NCBI GenBank assembly: GCA_002437565.1 | Contig: DJQL01000023.1 | Location: 1-24,548 of the forward strand | Reading direction: 5' to 3' | DNA: 24,548 nucleotides | Origin: Prevotella sp. UBA6387 | GTDB taxonomy: Bacteria; Bacteroidota; Bacteroidia; Bacteroidales; Bacteroidaceae | Shown here: positions 6,945 to 15,091 of the stretch, one piece after another | Layout: each line of letters opens with the position of its first letter | How positions within the stretch are numbered: the first letter of the stretch is position 1 | The notes under the pieces: generated by a model | The model's database searches: none | Told to the model about the DNA's origin: nothing | What the model saw: only the letters and a program-made list of their open reading frames with translations | Translations under genes and position numbers: made by a program

Positions 6945-8255
6945 ATGGAGTCATTCATAATAGAAGGAGGACATCAACTTGAGGGCACCATCATGCCTCA
7001 GGGCGCGAAAAACGAGGCCTTGGAGGTGATATGCGCCTCGCTGCTCACGACTGAGCCCGTGCGCATTACCAACGTGCCCGACATACTTGACGTGAACAAT
7101 CTCATAAAGTTGTTGCAGGACGTGGGTGTCAAGGTGACGCGCAACGACCGTCACGACTATACGTTCCAGGCCGACGAGGTGAACCTGGATTTCCTCGACA
7201 GCGTGGAGTTCGTGAAGAAATGCTCTCGTCTGCGCGGCTCGGTGTTGATGTATGGGCCGCTTCTCGGGCGTTTCGGCAAGGCCACGGTGGCCAAGCCAGG
7301 TGGCGACAAGATAGGGCGCCGTCGTCTCGACACCCATTTTCTCGGGTTCAAGAACCTGGGCGCGAAATTCGTGTTCGATGAGACGCGCGATGTCTACCAG
7401 ATACATGGCGACCGGCTAAAGGGCACTTACATGCTCCTCGACGAGGCCTCGGTCACTGGCACTGCCAACATCATCATGGCGGCGGTAATGGCAAAAGGCA
7501 CCACCACGATATATCACGCGGCGTGCGAGCCATACATACAGCAGCTCTGCCATCTTCTCAACCACATGGGGGCCAACATCTCCGGCATAGCCAGCAACCT
7601 CATAACCATTGTGGGCGTTGACCACTTGCATGGGGCCACACACCGCGTGCTCCCCGACATGATAGAGGTGGGGTCGTTCATCGGCATGGCGGCGATGGTG
7701 GGCAATGGCATACGCATAAAAGACGTATCGCTCAGAAACCTCGGACCCATTCCAGACGCTTTCCGCCGCTTGGGCGTGAAGTTGAAGGCTGAGGGCGACG
7801 ACTTGATAGTGCCTCACCAGTCGCATTATATAGTAGACTCTTTTATCGACGGCACAATAATGACCCTTGCCGACGCTCCGTGGCCGGGTCTCACGCCAGA
7901 CCTGCTCTCCGTGCTGCTCGTGGTGGCGACGCAGGCGCGCGGCACGGTGCTCATTCATCAGAAGATGTTTGAGAGCCGCCTTTTCTTTGTCGACAAGCTC
8001 ATCGACATGGGCGCGCAGATTATACTTTGCGATCCTCATCGTGCCGTGGTGGTGGGTCAAGACCATCGCATACAGCTCAGGGCGGGTCGCATGTCGAGTC
8101 CTGACATTCGCGCGGGCATTGCCCTGCTCATAGCGGCCATGAGCGCGAAGGGCACGAGCCGCATAGAGAACATTGGGCAGATTGACCGTGGCTATGAGGA
8201 TATAGAGAAGCGTCTCAACGGCCTCGGGGCAAATATACAGCGTGTCGATGATTAA
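6945..8255 (+). CDS. murA: UDP-N-acetylglucosamine 1-carboxyvinyltransferase, Asp-type active site
   Basis: MurA transfers enolpyruvate from PEP to UDP-GlcNAc, the first committed step of peptidoglycan synthesis. The 436-residue protein has the family start GTIMPQGAKNEALEVI with the catalytic lysine K22, and a later DMIEVGSFIGMAAM block. In the active-site loop the usual Cys (PGGC in E. coli) is replaced by Asp: PGGDKIGRRRLDTH, D121, codon GAC at 7305-7307. A Cys-to-Asp enzyme is expected to be active but insensitive to covalent inactivation by fosfomycin, as known for Mycobacterium and Chlamydia MurA. It overlaps rimM by 8 bp. Confidence 0.96.
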   Translation: MESFIIEGGHQLEGTIMPQGAKNEALEVICASLLTTEPVRITNVPDILDVNNLIKLLQDVGVKVTRNDRHDYTFQADEVNLDFLDSVEFVKKCSRLRGSVLMYGPLLGRFGKATVAKPGGDKIGRRRLDTHFLGFKNLGAKFVFDETRDVYQIHGDRLKGTYMLLDEASVTGTANIIMAAVMAKGTTTIYHAACEPYIQQLCHLLNHMGANISGIASNLITIVGVDHLHGATHRVLPDMIEVGSFIGMAAMVGNGIRIKDVSLRNLGPIPDAFRRLGVKLKAEGDDLIVPHQSHYIVDSFIDGTIMTLADAPWPGLTPDLLSVLLVVATQARGTVLIHQKMFESRLFFVDKLIDMGAQIILCDPHRAVVVGQDHRIQLRAGRMSSPDIRAGIALLIAAMSAKGTSRIENIGQIDRGYEDIEKRLNGLGANIQRVDD

Positions 8256-8766
8256 GCTCAGTGACGTATATCGCATAGGCGGCCTTGGCAAGCCTCATGG
8301 AGTGAAAGGTGAGATAGCCTTCTCTTTCGATGATGACGTGTTCGACCGTAAGGATGCCGATTTCGTTTTCGTCATGATAGACGGATTGCTTGTGCCGTTC
8401 TTCTTCGAGGAATACCGTTTCAGTTCCGATGTCGTGGCGTTGGTCAAGTTTGAGGGTGTAGACACTCTTGAGCAAGCCGCTGACCTCACAGGCTGCGACG
8501 TCTACTTTCCTCGCGACGCTTCCGATGACGATGCTGACACAGTATCAAAGGCAGAGCTATTTGGCTTCAAGCTCGTGGACGCGTCTACGGGCGGCATGGT
8601 TGGCACCGTGACGGCAATCGATGACTCGACCGCGAATCCGCTTTTTGTAGTAGATACGGTGAATGGCGAGATGCTGATTCCGGCAAGCCATGAGTTGGTC
8701 AAGGCAATAGACAAGAAAAACCAAACCATCACGGTTGAAATACCCGAAGGGTTATTGTCGTTGTAG
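8248..8766 (+). CDS. rimM: 16S rRNA processing protein RimM
   Basis: RimM assists maturation of the 30S subunit head by binding ribosomal protein S19. The N-terminal barrel shows VYRIGGLGKPHGVKGEI, and the C-terminal PRC-barrel shows LFGFKLVDASTGGMVGTV, NPLFVVDTVNGEMLIPA and ITVEIPEGLL. The frame could open at a GTG at 8242, but the ATG at 8248 (MIKLSDVYRIG) fits the family start better, giving 172 residues. That ATG lies inside the last codons of murA, an 8-bp overlap that implies translational coupling. A 44-bp gap separates it from dxr. Confidence 0.93.
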   Translation: MIKLSDVYRIGGLGKPHGVKGEIAFSFDDDVFDRKDADFVFVMIDGLLVPFFFEEYRFSSDVVALVKFEGVDTLEQAADLTGCDVYFPRDASDDDADTVSKAELFGFKLVDASTGGMVGTVTAIDDSTANPLFVVDTVNGEMLIPASHELVKAIDKKNQTITVEIPEGLLSL

Positions 8767-8810
8767 CGGCTTTCCCCGGGCGGACAATTATCATTGTAGA
8801 AAACGTTCAG

Positions 8811-9965
8811 ATGAAGAAACAAATTTGCATACTTGGCTCCACTGGTTCCATAGGCACGCAAGCCCTTGATGTCATAAGGCAGCACCCTGACCTTTACGAG
8901 GCTTACGCGTTGACCGCCAACGACAGCGTGGAGAAACTTGCCGAGCAAGCTCGCGAGTTCAATCCCGCCGCGGTGGTGATTGCCAACGAAGCTCACTATG
9001 AAGCCTTGAAAGCCAAGCTCGCCGACACCGACGTGAAGGTTTATGCTGGCCACAAGGCACTGTGTGAGATTGTTGAGGCCGGTCCTGTCGACATGGTGCT
9101 CGCTGCACTCGTGGGATTCGCCGGCCTGGAGCCGACCATACGTGCCATCAAGGCGCGCAAGAAGATTTGCCTTGCCAACAAGGAGACGCTTGTCGTGGCA
9201 GGCGAGCTTATTCTCGACCTTGTGCGGAAATATCATGTTGACCTCTTGCCTGTCGACTCGGAGCACTCTGCCATATTCCAGTGTCTCGTCGGCGAGGACA
9301 TGAACGAGGTGGACAAGATTCTCCTCACATGCTCTGGTGGGCCTTTCCGCAATTTCACCCATGAGCAGCTGCTCACGGTGACAGCGGCCGACGCCCTTCG
9401 CCACCCCACATGGAAGATGGGCGCGAAAATCACTATCGATTCGGCATCGCTCATGAACAAGGGCTTCGAGGTCATGGAGGCTAAATGGCTCTTTGGCGTG
9501 CCGGCCGAAAGGATAGAGGTGCTGGTGCATCCGCAGAGCGTGGTGCACAGCGGCGTGCAGTTCAAGGATGGAGCGGTGAAGGCGCAGCTCGGCGTGCCCG
9601 ACATGCGGCTTCCCATACAGTATGCTTTCTCTTTCCCGAAGCGACTTCCGCTCGATGGCGACCGCCTCGACCTTTTCAGCACCCAAAAGCTGGAGTTCTT
9701 CAAGCCAGACGTGAGCAAGTTCCCATGTTTGCGCTTGGCTTACGAAGCAATAAGCGAAGGAGGCAACATGCCGTGCATACTGAATGCCGCCAACGAGGTG
9801 GCCAACGCCGCTTTCCGTCGTGGAGAGTGCTCGTTCCTCGGAATGGCGGATGTCATAGGGCAGACCATGCGGCAAGCCTCGTTTGACAAGACACCCAATC
9901 TCGACACTTATTTCCAAACCGACGCTGAGGCGCGCCAGATAGCGGCCTCTCTGCTTAAGGCTTAA
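8811..9965 (+). CDS. dxr: 1-deoxy-D-xylulose-5-phosphate reductoisomerase
   Basis: Dxr converts DXP to 2-C-methyl-D-erythritol 4-phosphate with NADPH, the committed step of the MEP isoprenoid pathway. Length (384) is standard. The NADPH site GSTGSIGTQALDVI (residues 9-22), ANKETLVVAGE, the metal-binding VDSEHSAIFQCL, CSGGPFR and the flexible active-site loop HPTWKMGAKITIDSASLMNK are all present. It stands 21 bp before rseP; dxr and the rseP-type protease gene are adjacent in many Bacteroidota. Confidence 0.97.
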   Translation: MKKQICILGSTGSIGTQALDVIRQHPDLYEAYALTANDSVEKLAEQAREFNPAAVVIANEAHYEALKAKLADTDVKVYAGHKALCEIVEAGPVDMVLAALVGFAGLEPTIRAIKARKKICLANKETLVVAGELILDLVRKYHVDLLPVDSEHSAIFQCLVGEDMNEVDKILLTCSGGPFRNFTHEQLLTVTAADALRHPTWKMGAKITIDSASLMNKGFEVMEAKWLFGVPAERIEVLVHPQSVVHSGVQFKDGAVKAQLGVPDMRLPIQYAFSFPKRLPLDGDRLDLFSTQKLEFFKPDVSKFPCLRLAYEAISEGGNMPCILNAANEVANAAFRRGECSFLGMADVIGQTMRQASFDKTPNLDTYFQTDAEARQIAASLLKA

Positions 9966-9986
9966 CACATATTAATAATAAAACAA

Positions 9987-11411
9987 ATGGAAGTATTCCT
10001 CATAAAGCTATTACAATTCATCCTCGCCATCTCTCTGCTCGTGCTTCTTCACGAGGGAGGCCACATGGTAGCCGCCAAGCTCTTCGGTGTGAGGGTAGAG
10101 AAGTTTTTCATCTTCTTCGATGTCAGCCTTGGCAAGTGGAGCGGCAAACTCTTCAGCTTCAAGCCCCGCAAGTCTGACACGGAGTATGGCATGGGCTGGT
10201 TGCCTTTGGGCGGCTACTGCAAGATTGCCGGAATGATAGACGAGAGCATGGACACCGAGCAGATGAAGCGCGCGCCGGAGCCGTGGGAGTTTCGCGTGAA
10301 GCCAGCCTGGCAGCGTCTCATCATCATGGTGGGCGGTGTGACGGTCAACTTCATCCTTGCCCTCTTCATATATTCCATGATAATGTTTCATTGGGGCGAG
10401 AGCTACGTTCGTGTGGCCGACATGTCACAGGGCATGAAGTTCAACAAGGAAGCCAAGTCGTATGGCTTCAAGGATCACGACATCCTTCTTGGCACCGACA
10501 TACGCCCGTTCAAGGACTTTGGTGGTGACGTGTTCCGCGACATTTCCGAAGCTAAGTATTGCGACGTGTTGCGCGACGGCAAGAAGGTGCGAATAAACTT
10601 GCCTGGCAATCTCAACTTGCTCAATATGCTGAAGGTGACCCCGCAGTTTGTTCGTCCGTTTGTTCCGGCTGTCGCCGACACCGTGTTCCAGTCCATACCC
10701 GTGGCCGACAACGACTCTGTGGCATCGCCGGCTTGGAAGGCCGGAATGCGCAAGGGTGACAAGATCCTTGCCGTCAACGGCAAGGCAATAGACTCATACA
10801 ATGAGTTCACCGAGGCGGTGGGCGTCATCAGCGACCAGCTTGCCGCCGTAAACACCCATAAGGACAGCTTGCGCCTCCGCACGGTATCGCTCGTGATAGA
10901 GAAGACAAACGCCAAGCGCGACACGGTCATGGCCATGCTCACGCCCGACGCGAAGCTCGGCTTTGCCGTGGGTGGGCCTGAGTATATGTACAAGGACAAG
11001 ATTACCCACGTCAGCTATAGCTTTTTGGCGAGTTTCCCGGCTGGCGTGAAATACGGTTGGGACGTGCTGTCGGGCTATGTCAGCGACATGAAATACGTGT
11101 TCACCGCCGATGGCGCCAAGAGTCTTGGAGGCTTCGGGGCCATAGGCTCCCTGTTCCCGCAGACATGGGATTGGCATGCTTTCTGGATGATGACGGCATT
11201 CCTCAGCATCATCCTCGCCTTCATGAACATTCTTCCCATCCCAGCGCTCGATGGTGGCCATGTGCTGTTCCTGCTCTATGAGATCATCACTCGTCGCAAG
11301 CCTTCCGAGAATTTCCTCATAAAGGCGGAGTATGTAGGCATCACGGTGCTTATCTTGCTGATGGTGGTGGCCAACCTGAACGACATATTGCGCTGGATTG
11401 GCGTCATGTAG
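9987..11411 (+). CDS. rseP: Site-2 protease RseP (M50 family) with PDZ region
   Basis: RseP is an inner-membrane zinc metalloprotease that cleaves transmembrane segments, classically the anti-sigma factor RseA in envelope stress signalling and remnant signal peptides. The first membrane segment carries the zinc motif HEGGH (H22, E23, H26) and the C-terminal segment carries NILPIPALDGGH with the third ligand D422. In between are a second hydrophobic segment (WQRLIIMVGGVTVNFILALF) and at least one PDZ-like region around GMRKGDKILAVNGKAIDS. The 474-residue length is slightly above the E. coli protein. The substrate in this organism is unknown. It ends the tsaB-to-rseP cluster. Confidence 0.95.
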   Translation: MEVFLIKLLQFILAISLLVLLHEGGHMVAAKLFGVRVEKFFIFFDVSLGKWSGKLFSFKPRKSDTEYGMGWLPLGGYCKIAGMIDESMDTEQMKRAPEPWEFRVKPAWQRLIIMVGGVTVNFILALFIYSMIMFHWGESYVRVADMSQGMKFNKEAKSYGFKDHDILLGTDIRPFKDFGGDVFRDISEAKYCDVLRDGKKVRINLPGNLNLLNMLKVTPQFVRPFVPAVADTVFQSIPVADNDSVASPAWKAGMRKGDKILAVNGKAIDSYNEFTEAVGVISDQLAAVNTHKDSLRLRTVSLVIEKTNAKRDTVMAMLTPDAKLGFAVGGPEYMYKDKITHVSYSFLASFPAGVKYGWDVLSGYVSDMKYVFTADGAKSLGGFGAIGSLFPQTWDWHAFWMMTAFLSIILAFMNILPIPALDGGHVLFLLYEIITRRKPSENFLIKAEYVGITVLILLMVVANLNDILRWIGVM

Positions 11412-11509
11412 GGTTAAAAAACATGAATATCCATGTTGTCTTATACCCCTTTCGCATGCGTTGACGTATTAAAGATAAAACAACAAAAAGAAAGAATACC
11501 ATACAATCA

Positions 11510-13585
11510 ATGAAAAAACTATTGACGCTGGCCCTTCTGATGCTCGTCGGCATCATGGCCAATGCCCAAATGCTGGATCCCGTGAAGTTCTCTTCCACGT
11601 TGAAGACAAACAATACGGCAGAGGGCGAAATCGTTTTCACGGGAAAGATCAGCAGTGGCTGGCATGTGTATAGCACGGGCTTGGGCGGTGACGGCCCAAC
11701 CTCAGCCACGTTCAACGTCAACAAGCTCGATGGCGTGCAGCTTGTGGGCAAGTTGCAGCCGCGTGGTCACGAGATAAAGAAGTATGACCCGCTCTTCGAG
11801 ATGAACCTTCGCTATTTCGAGGGTAGCGTGGAGTTCGTGCAGAAGGTCAAGTTCACCAAGCCCAACTATCACATCGACGCTTACTTGGAGTATGGCGCTT
11901 GCAACGACCAAAACTGCATGCCTCCCACGAGCGTGGATATAAAGAAAAGCGGCAAGAGCCCAGCCGTGGCCGGCGATGGCAAGCAAGATGCCCAGGATGC
12001 CAGTGCCGCCACCACTGACATGCCAGTGGACGATGAGGTCGCCGCCACAGCCGCTCAAGGTGCCGATTCGGTCAAAGCCGACTCTCTTGCCGCGGCCAAC
12101 GCCGCAGCGAGTGCGTCTCTCTCCCAAAGCGACAAGGATGCCCTCTGGCAGCCTGTCGTCAAGCAGCTTCAGCAGTTTGGCGGCACCAACGACCTTGCCA
12201 ACCATTCATTGCTGTATATATTCCTTATGGGTATCGTTGGCGGCCTTTTGGCTTTGGTAATGCCGTGCATCTGGCCTATCATCCCCATGACGGTGAGTTT
12301 CTTCCTCAAGCGTTCCAAGGACAACAAGAAGCGCGGCGTGCGCGATGCCGTCATCTATGGCATCTCAATCATCGTCATCTATCTCGCTTTGGGCATTGGC
12401 GTAACGGCTGTCTTCGGCCCGTCAACGCTCAACGCACTGTCTACCAACGCCGTGTTCAACATCTTCCTGTTCCTCTTGCTCGTTGTCTTCGCAGTGAGCT
12501 TCTTCGGATGGTTTGAAATCAAGCTCCCAGACAGTTGGGCCAATAAAGTGGACAACAAGGCTTCGAGCACCACGGGTCTCATCTCCATCTTCCTCATGGC
12601 TTTCACGCTCGTGCTCGTGAGCTTCTCGTGCACCGCGCCAATCATCGGCCTCTTGCTCGTGCAGACTGTCACGTCCGGCGACTGGCTCGCTCCTGCCGTT
12701 GGAATGTTTGGCTTCGCCATTGCCCTTGCGGTGCCTTTCGCGTTGTTCGCCATGTTCCCCACGCTCATGAAGAAGAGTCCGCGAAGCGGCTCATGGATGG
12801 ATCAAATCAAGGTGGTTCTTGGTTTTGTGGAATTGGCCTTCTCGTTGAAGTTCTTGTCTGTCGCTGACCTTGCCTATGGTTGGCACATCATGGATCGCGA
12901 GGTGTTCCTGTCGCTTTGGATAGTCATCTTCATAGCCCTTGGAGCTTATCTTGTTGGTTGGCTTAAGTTCCAGCAAGATGCTATCGGTGGCGACATGCAG
13001 AAGCCTATGCCCGTGCCTGCCATCATGCTTGGCTTGTGCTCGTTGGCATTCGCAATATATATGGTTCCAGGTCTTTGGGGTGCTCCTTGCAAGGCGGTGT
13101 CGGCATTCGCACCTCCTATCACAACCCAGGACTTCAATCTCAACAACCACGTGGTTGAGGCCAAATACACCGACTACGAGGCGGGCATGGCCGCGGCCAA
13201 GGCGCAGGGCAAGCCCGTGATGCTCGACTTCACAGGCTTCGGTTGCGTCAACTGTCGCAAGATGGAAGCCTCGGTGTGGACAGACCCATCGGTGGCAGAA
13301 AAACTGGAGAAGGACTACGTGCTCATTTCGCTTTACGTGGACGACAAGACAAAGTTGCCACAGCCCATGGAGGTGACCATGCCAAACGGCCAGAAGCGCA
13401 CGCTTCACACCGTGGGCGACAAGTGGAGCTACCTACAGAGCCATAAGTTCGGGGCCAACGCCCAGCCGTTCTACGTCACGCTCGACAACAATGGCAACGT
13501 GCTATCGGGATCGTTCACTTACAAGGAGGACGTGTCGGCTTATCTCGACTTCCTCAAGAAGGGCCTTGATGCTTACAAGCATTAA
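11510..13585 (+). CDS. dsbD: Thiol:disulfide interchange protein DsbD-like
   Basis: DsbD carries reducing power from cytoplasmic thioredoxin across the inner membrane to periplasmic partners. A signal peptide (residues ~1-19, cut after NA) leads into an N-terminal domain with the redox pair in CNDQNC (C131, C136). A Ala-rich linker (~145-205) precedes the membrane domain, whose paired cysteines are C253 (VMPCIWPIIPM) and C374 (VSFSCTAPIIG). The C-terminal thioredoxin-like domain has GFGCVNCRK (C579, C582). All six redox cysteines are therefore present. The length of 691 is a little above E. coli DsbD. It is followed by a strong terminator. Confidence 0.93.
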   Translation: MKKLLTLALLMLVGIMANAQMLDPVKFSSTLKTNNTAEGEIVFTGKISSGWHVYSTGLGGDGPTSATFNVNKLDGVQLVGKLQPRGHEIKKYDPLFEMNLRYFEGSVEFVQKVKFTKPNYHIDAYLEYGACNDQNCMPPTSVDIKKSGKSPAVAGDGKQDAQDASAATTDMPVDDEVAATAAQGADSVKADSLAAANAAASASLSQSDKDALWQPVVKQLQQFGGTNDLANHSLLYIFLMGIVGGLLALVMPCIWPIIPMTVSFFLKRSKDNKKRGVRDAVIYGISIIVIYLALGIGVTAVFGPSTLNALSTNAVFNIFLFLLLVVFAVSFFGWFEIKLPDSWANKVDNKASSTTGLISIFLMAFTLVLVSFSCTAPIIGLLLVQTVTSGDWLAPAVGMFGFAIALAVPFALFAMFPTLMKKSPRSGSWMDQIKVVLGFVELAFSLKFLSVADLAYGWHIMDREVFLSLWIVIFIALGAYLVGWLKFQQDAIGGDMQKPMPVPAIMLGLCSLAFAIYMVPGLWGAPCKAVSAFAPPITTQDFNLNNHVVEAKYTDYEAGMAAAKAQGKPVMLDFTGFGCVNCRKMEASVWTDPSVAEKLEKDYVLISLYVDDKTKLPQPMEVTMPNGQKRTLHTVGDKWSYLQSHKFGANAQPFYVTLDNNGNVLSGSFTYKEDVSAYLDFLKKGLDAYKH

Positions 13586-13596
13586 TAAAGAGGGGG

Positions 13597-13635
13597 AGGC
13601 TTGACGGACAGCTTGGCCGTCAAGCCTTTCTTGTG
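13597..13635 (+). terminator. Rho-independent terminator after dsbD
   Basis: AGGCTTGACGG (13597-13607) pairs perfectly with CCGTCAAGCCT (13617-13627) around a 9-nt loop, followed by TTCTTGTG. It lies 11 bp after the dsbD stop codon and 40 bp before the next gene. Confidence 0.85.
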
Positions 13636-13674
13636 ACTATATGGAAACATCTATAATTTTACCATTGAAGAACT

Positions 13675-14967
13675 ATGCTTGACAAAGACATACGTGAACA
13701 AATCATCGCGCTTATCAAGCGGCAAGTGGTGCCCGCCGTGGGCTGCACGGAGCCTATGGCCGTGGCGCTATGCACGGCAAGGGCTACCGAGGACTTGGGC
13801 AAACGCCCGGAGAAGATACGGGTGCTCTTGAGCGGCAACATGCTGAAAAACGCCATGGGCGTAGGCATTCCCGGAACGGGAATGATAGGCTTGCCAATTG
13901 CCGTGGCGCTTGGGGCCATTGTGGGCAAAAGCGAATACCAGCTTGAGGTCATCAAGGATCTCACGCCCGAAACGCTTGAGGAGGGCAAGGCATATATTGC
14001 CGATTCTCGCCGCATCGACATCAAGTTGAAGGAGAATATCACGGAGAAACTGTATATTGAGGTTACGTGCTCGGCAGGCGACGACAGTGCCACGGCGGTC
14101 ATTGCCGGAAGCCATACCAACTTCGTCTATGAGTGTTGCAATGGCAAGGTGTTGCTTGATAAGCGTGATTGCACGGAAAGTGCCGAGGAGCACAAGGGGT
14201 TGGACCTCAACATGAAGACAGTGTGGGAGTTTGCCACGACCAGCCCACTTGAAGAGATTGCCTTCATGGAGGAGGCGCGCGACTACAACATCCGCGCCGC
14301 TGAGGAGAGCCGCAAGGGCAACTATGGCCATTGTCTTGGCAAGACCATCGACCGTCCGCTGAGCCATGGCATCTTTGGCGACTCTATATTCTCTCACATC
14401 ATATCCGAGACGGCGCTAGCCTGCGATGCTCGCATGGGCGGTGCCATGATTCCCGTGATGAGCAACAGCGGCTCTGGCAACCAAGGCATCTGCGCCACCA
14501 ATCCAGTGGCGGTGTTTGCCAAAGAGAATGAGAATACCGAAGAGGAGCTGATTCGCGCGCTTACACTGTCGCATCTCACCGCCATTTATATCAAGCAGAG
14601 CCTTGGCGCGTTGTCGGCCCTTTGTGGCTGTGTCGTAGCAAGCACGGGCGCGAGTTGCGGCATCGTTTACCTTATGGGAGGCGACTACGGTCGCGTGTGC
14701 GCGGCGATACAAAACATGGTTGCCAACCTCACGGGCATGATTTGCGACGGGGCCAAGCCGTCGTGCAGCATAAAGATTTGTTCGGGAGTGTCTTCCGCGC
14801 TGCTTTCCGCGCTCCTGTCCATGCAGCGGCATCAAGTCACCGCGGCCGAGGGCATAGTGGACAACGATGTGGACAAGAGCATTCACAACCTCACGTCGAT
14901 TGGCAAGGAGGCCATGAATCCTACCGACGACATGGTGCTCGACATCATGACGCACAAGAGACTATAA
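13675..14967 (+). CDS. L-cysteine desulfidase family protein (UPF0597)
   Basis: The 430-residue protein belongs to the family containing archaeal CdsB and E. coli YhaM/CyuA, iron-sulfur enzymes that break L-cysteine down to pyruvate, ammonia and sulfide, related to the iron-sulfur L-serine dehydratase alpha subunit. The N-terminus VVPAVGCTEPMAVAL holds C24, a strongly conserved cysteine; later SGSGNQGICATNPV (C273) and the cluster CDGAKPSCSIKICSG (C357, C364, C369) supply likely [4Fe-4S] ligands. It is cytoplasmic with no signal peptide. It has its own leader after the dsbD terminator and ends in a strong terminator facing the peptide island. Whether the substrate here is cysteine or serine cannot be told from sequence. 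Confidence 0.88.
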   Translation: MLDKDIREQIIALIKRQVVPAVGCTEPMAVALCTARATEDLGKRPEKIRVLLSGNMLKNAMGVGIPGTGMIGLPIAVALGAIVGKSEYQLEVIKDLTPETLEEGKAYIADSRRIDIKLKENITEKLYIEVTCSAGDDSATAVIAGSHTNFVYECCNGKVLLDKRDCTESAEEHKGLDLNMKTVWEFATTSPLEEIAFMEEARDYNIRAAEESRKGNYGHCLGKTIDRPLSHGIFGDSIFSHIISETALACDARMGGAMIPVMSNSGSGNQGICATNPVAVFAKENENTEEELIRALTLSHLTAIYIKQSLGALSALCGCVVASTGASCGIVYLMGGDYGRVCAAIQNMVANLTGMICDGAKPSCSIKICSGVSSALLSALLSMQRHQVTAAEGIVDNDVDKSIHNLTSIGKEAMNPTDDMVLDIMTHKRL

Positions 14968-14987
14968 AATTCTCTTATCTATATTTG

Positions 14988-15041
14988 AGTCTCGCTCACC
15001 CTTCCCCGTGAGGGGGATGGTGAGTGAGACTTCTTGTTTTT
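14988..15041 (+). terminator. Long hairpin terminator between convergent genes
   Basis: AGTCTCGCTCACC (14988-15000) pairs with GGTGAGTGAGACT (15019-15031) with one G-T type mismatch; the inner TCCCC and GGGGGA continue the stem. It is followed by TCTTGTTTTT on the plus strand. It ends transcription of the cysteine desulfidase gene and faces the oncoming barrel gene. Confidence 0.85.
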
Positions 15042-15091
15042 CAACTTCCTCCAAATATTGTGTTAGTCTCTTGCCCGATTGTGTCTCGATG

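Noticed and set aside
7416..8291. 291-codon antisense open frame over murA
   Set aside because: Histidine/arginine/tyrosine-rich composition typical of a shadow of a GC-rich gene; murA is unambiguous on the plus strand.
8502..9968. Long (488-codon) open frame antisense to rimM and dxr
   Set aside because: It lies wholly opposite two secure genes, has no family resemblance, and is explained by GC-rich third positions of dxr suppressing stops on the other strand.
11412..11509. Possible terminator or promoter between rseP and dsbD
   Set aside because: Only a 5-bp stem (ACATG/CATGT) and no convincing -7 element were found, so neither is claimed.
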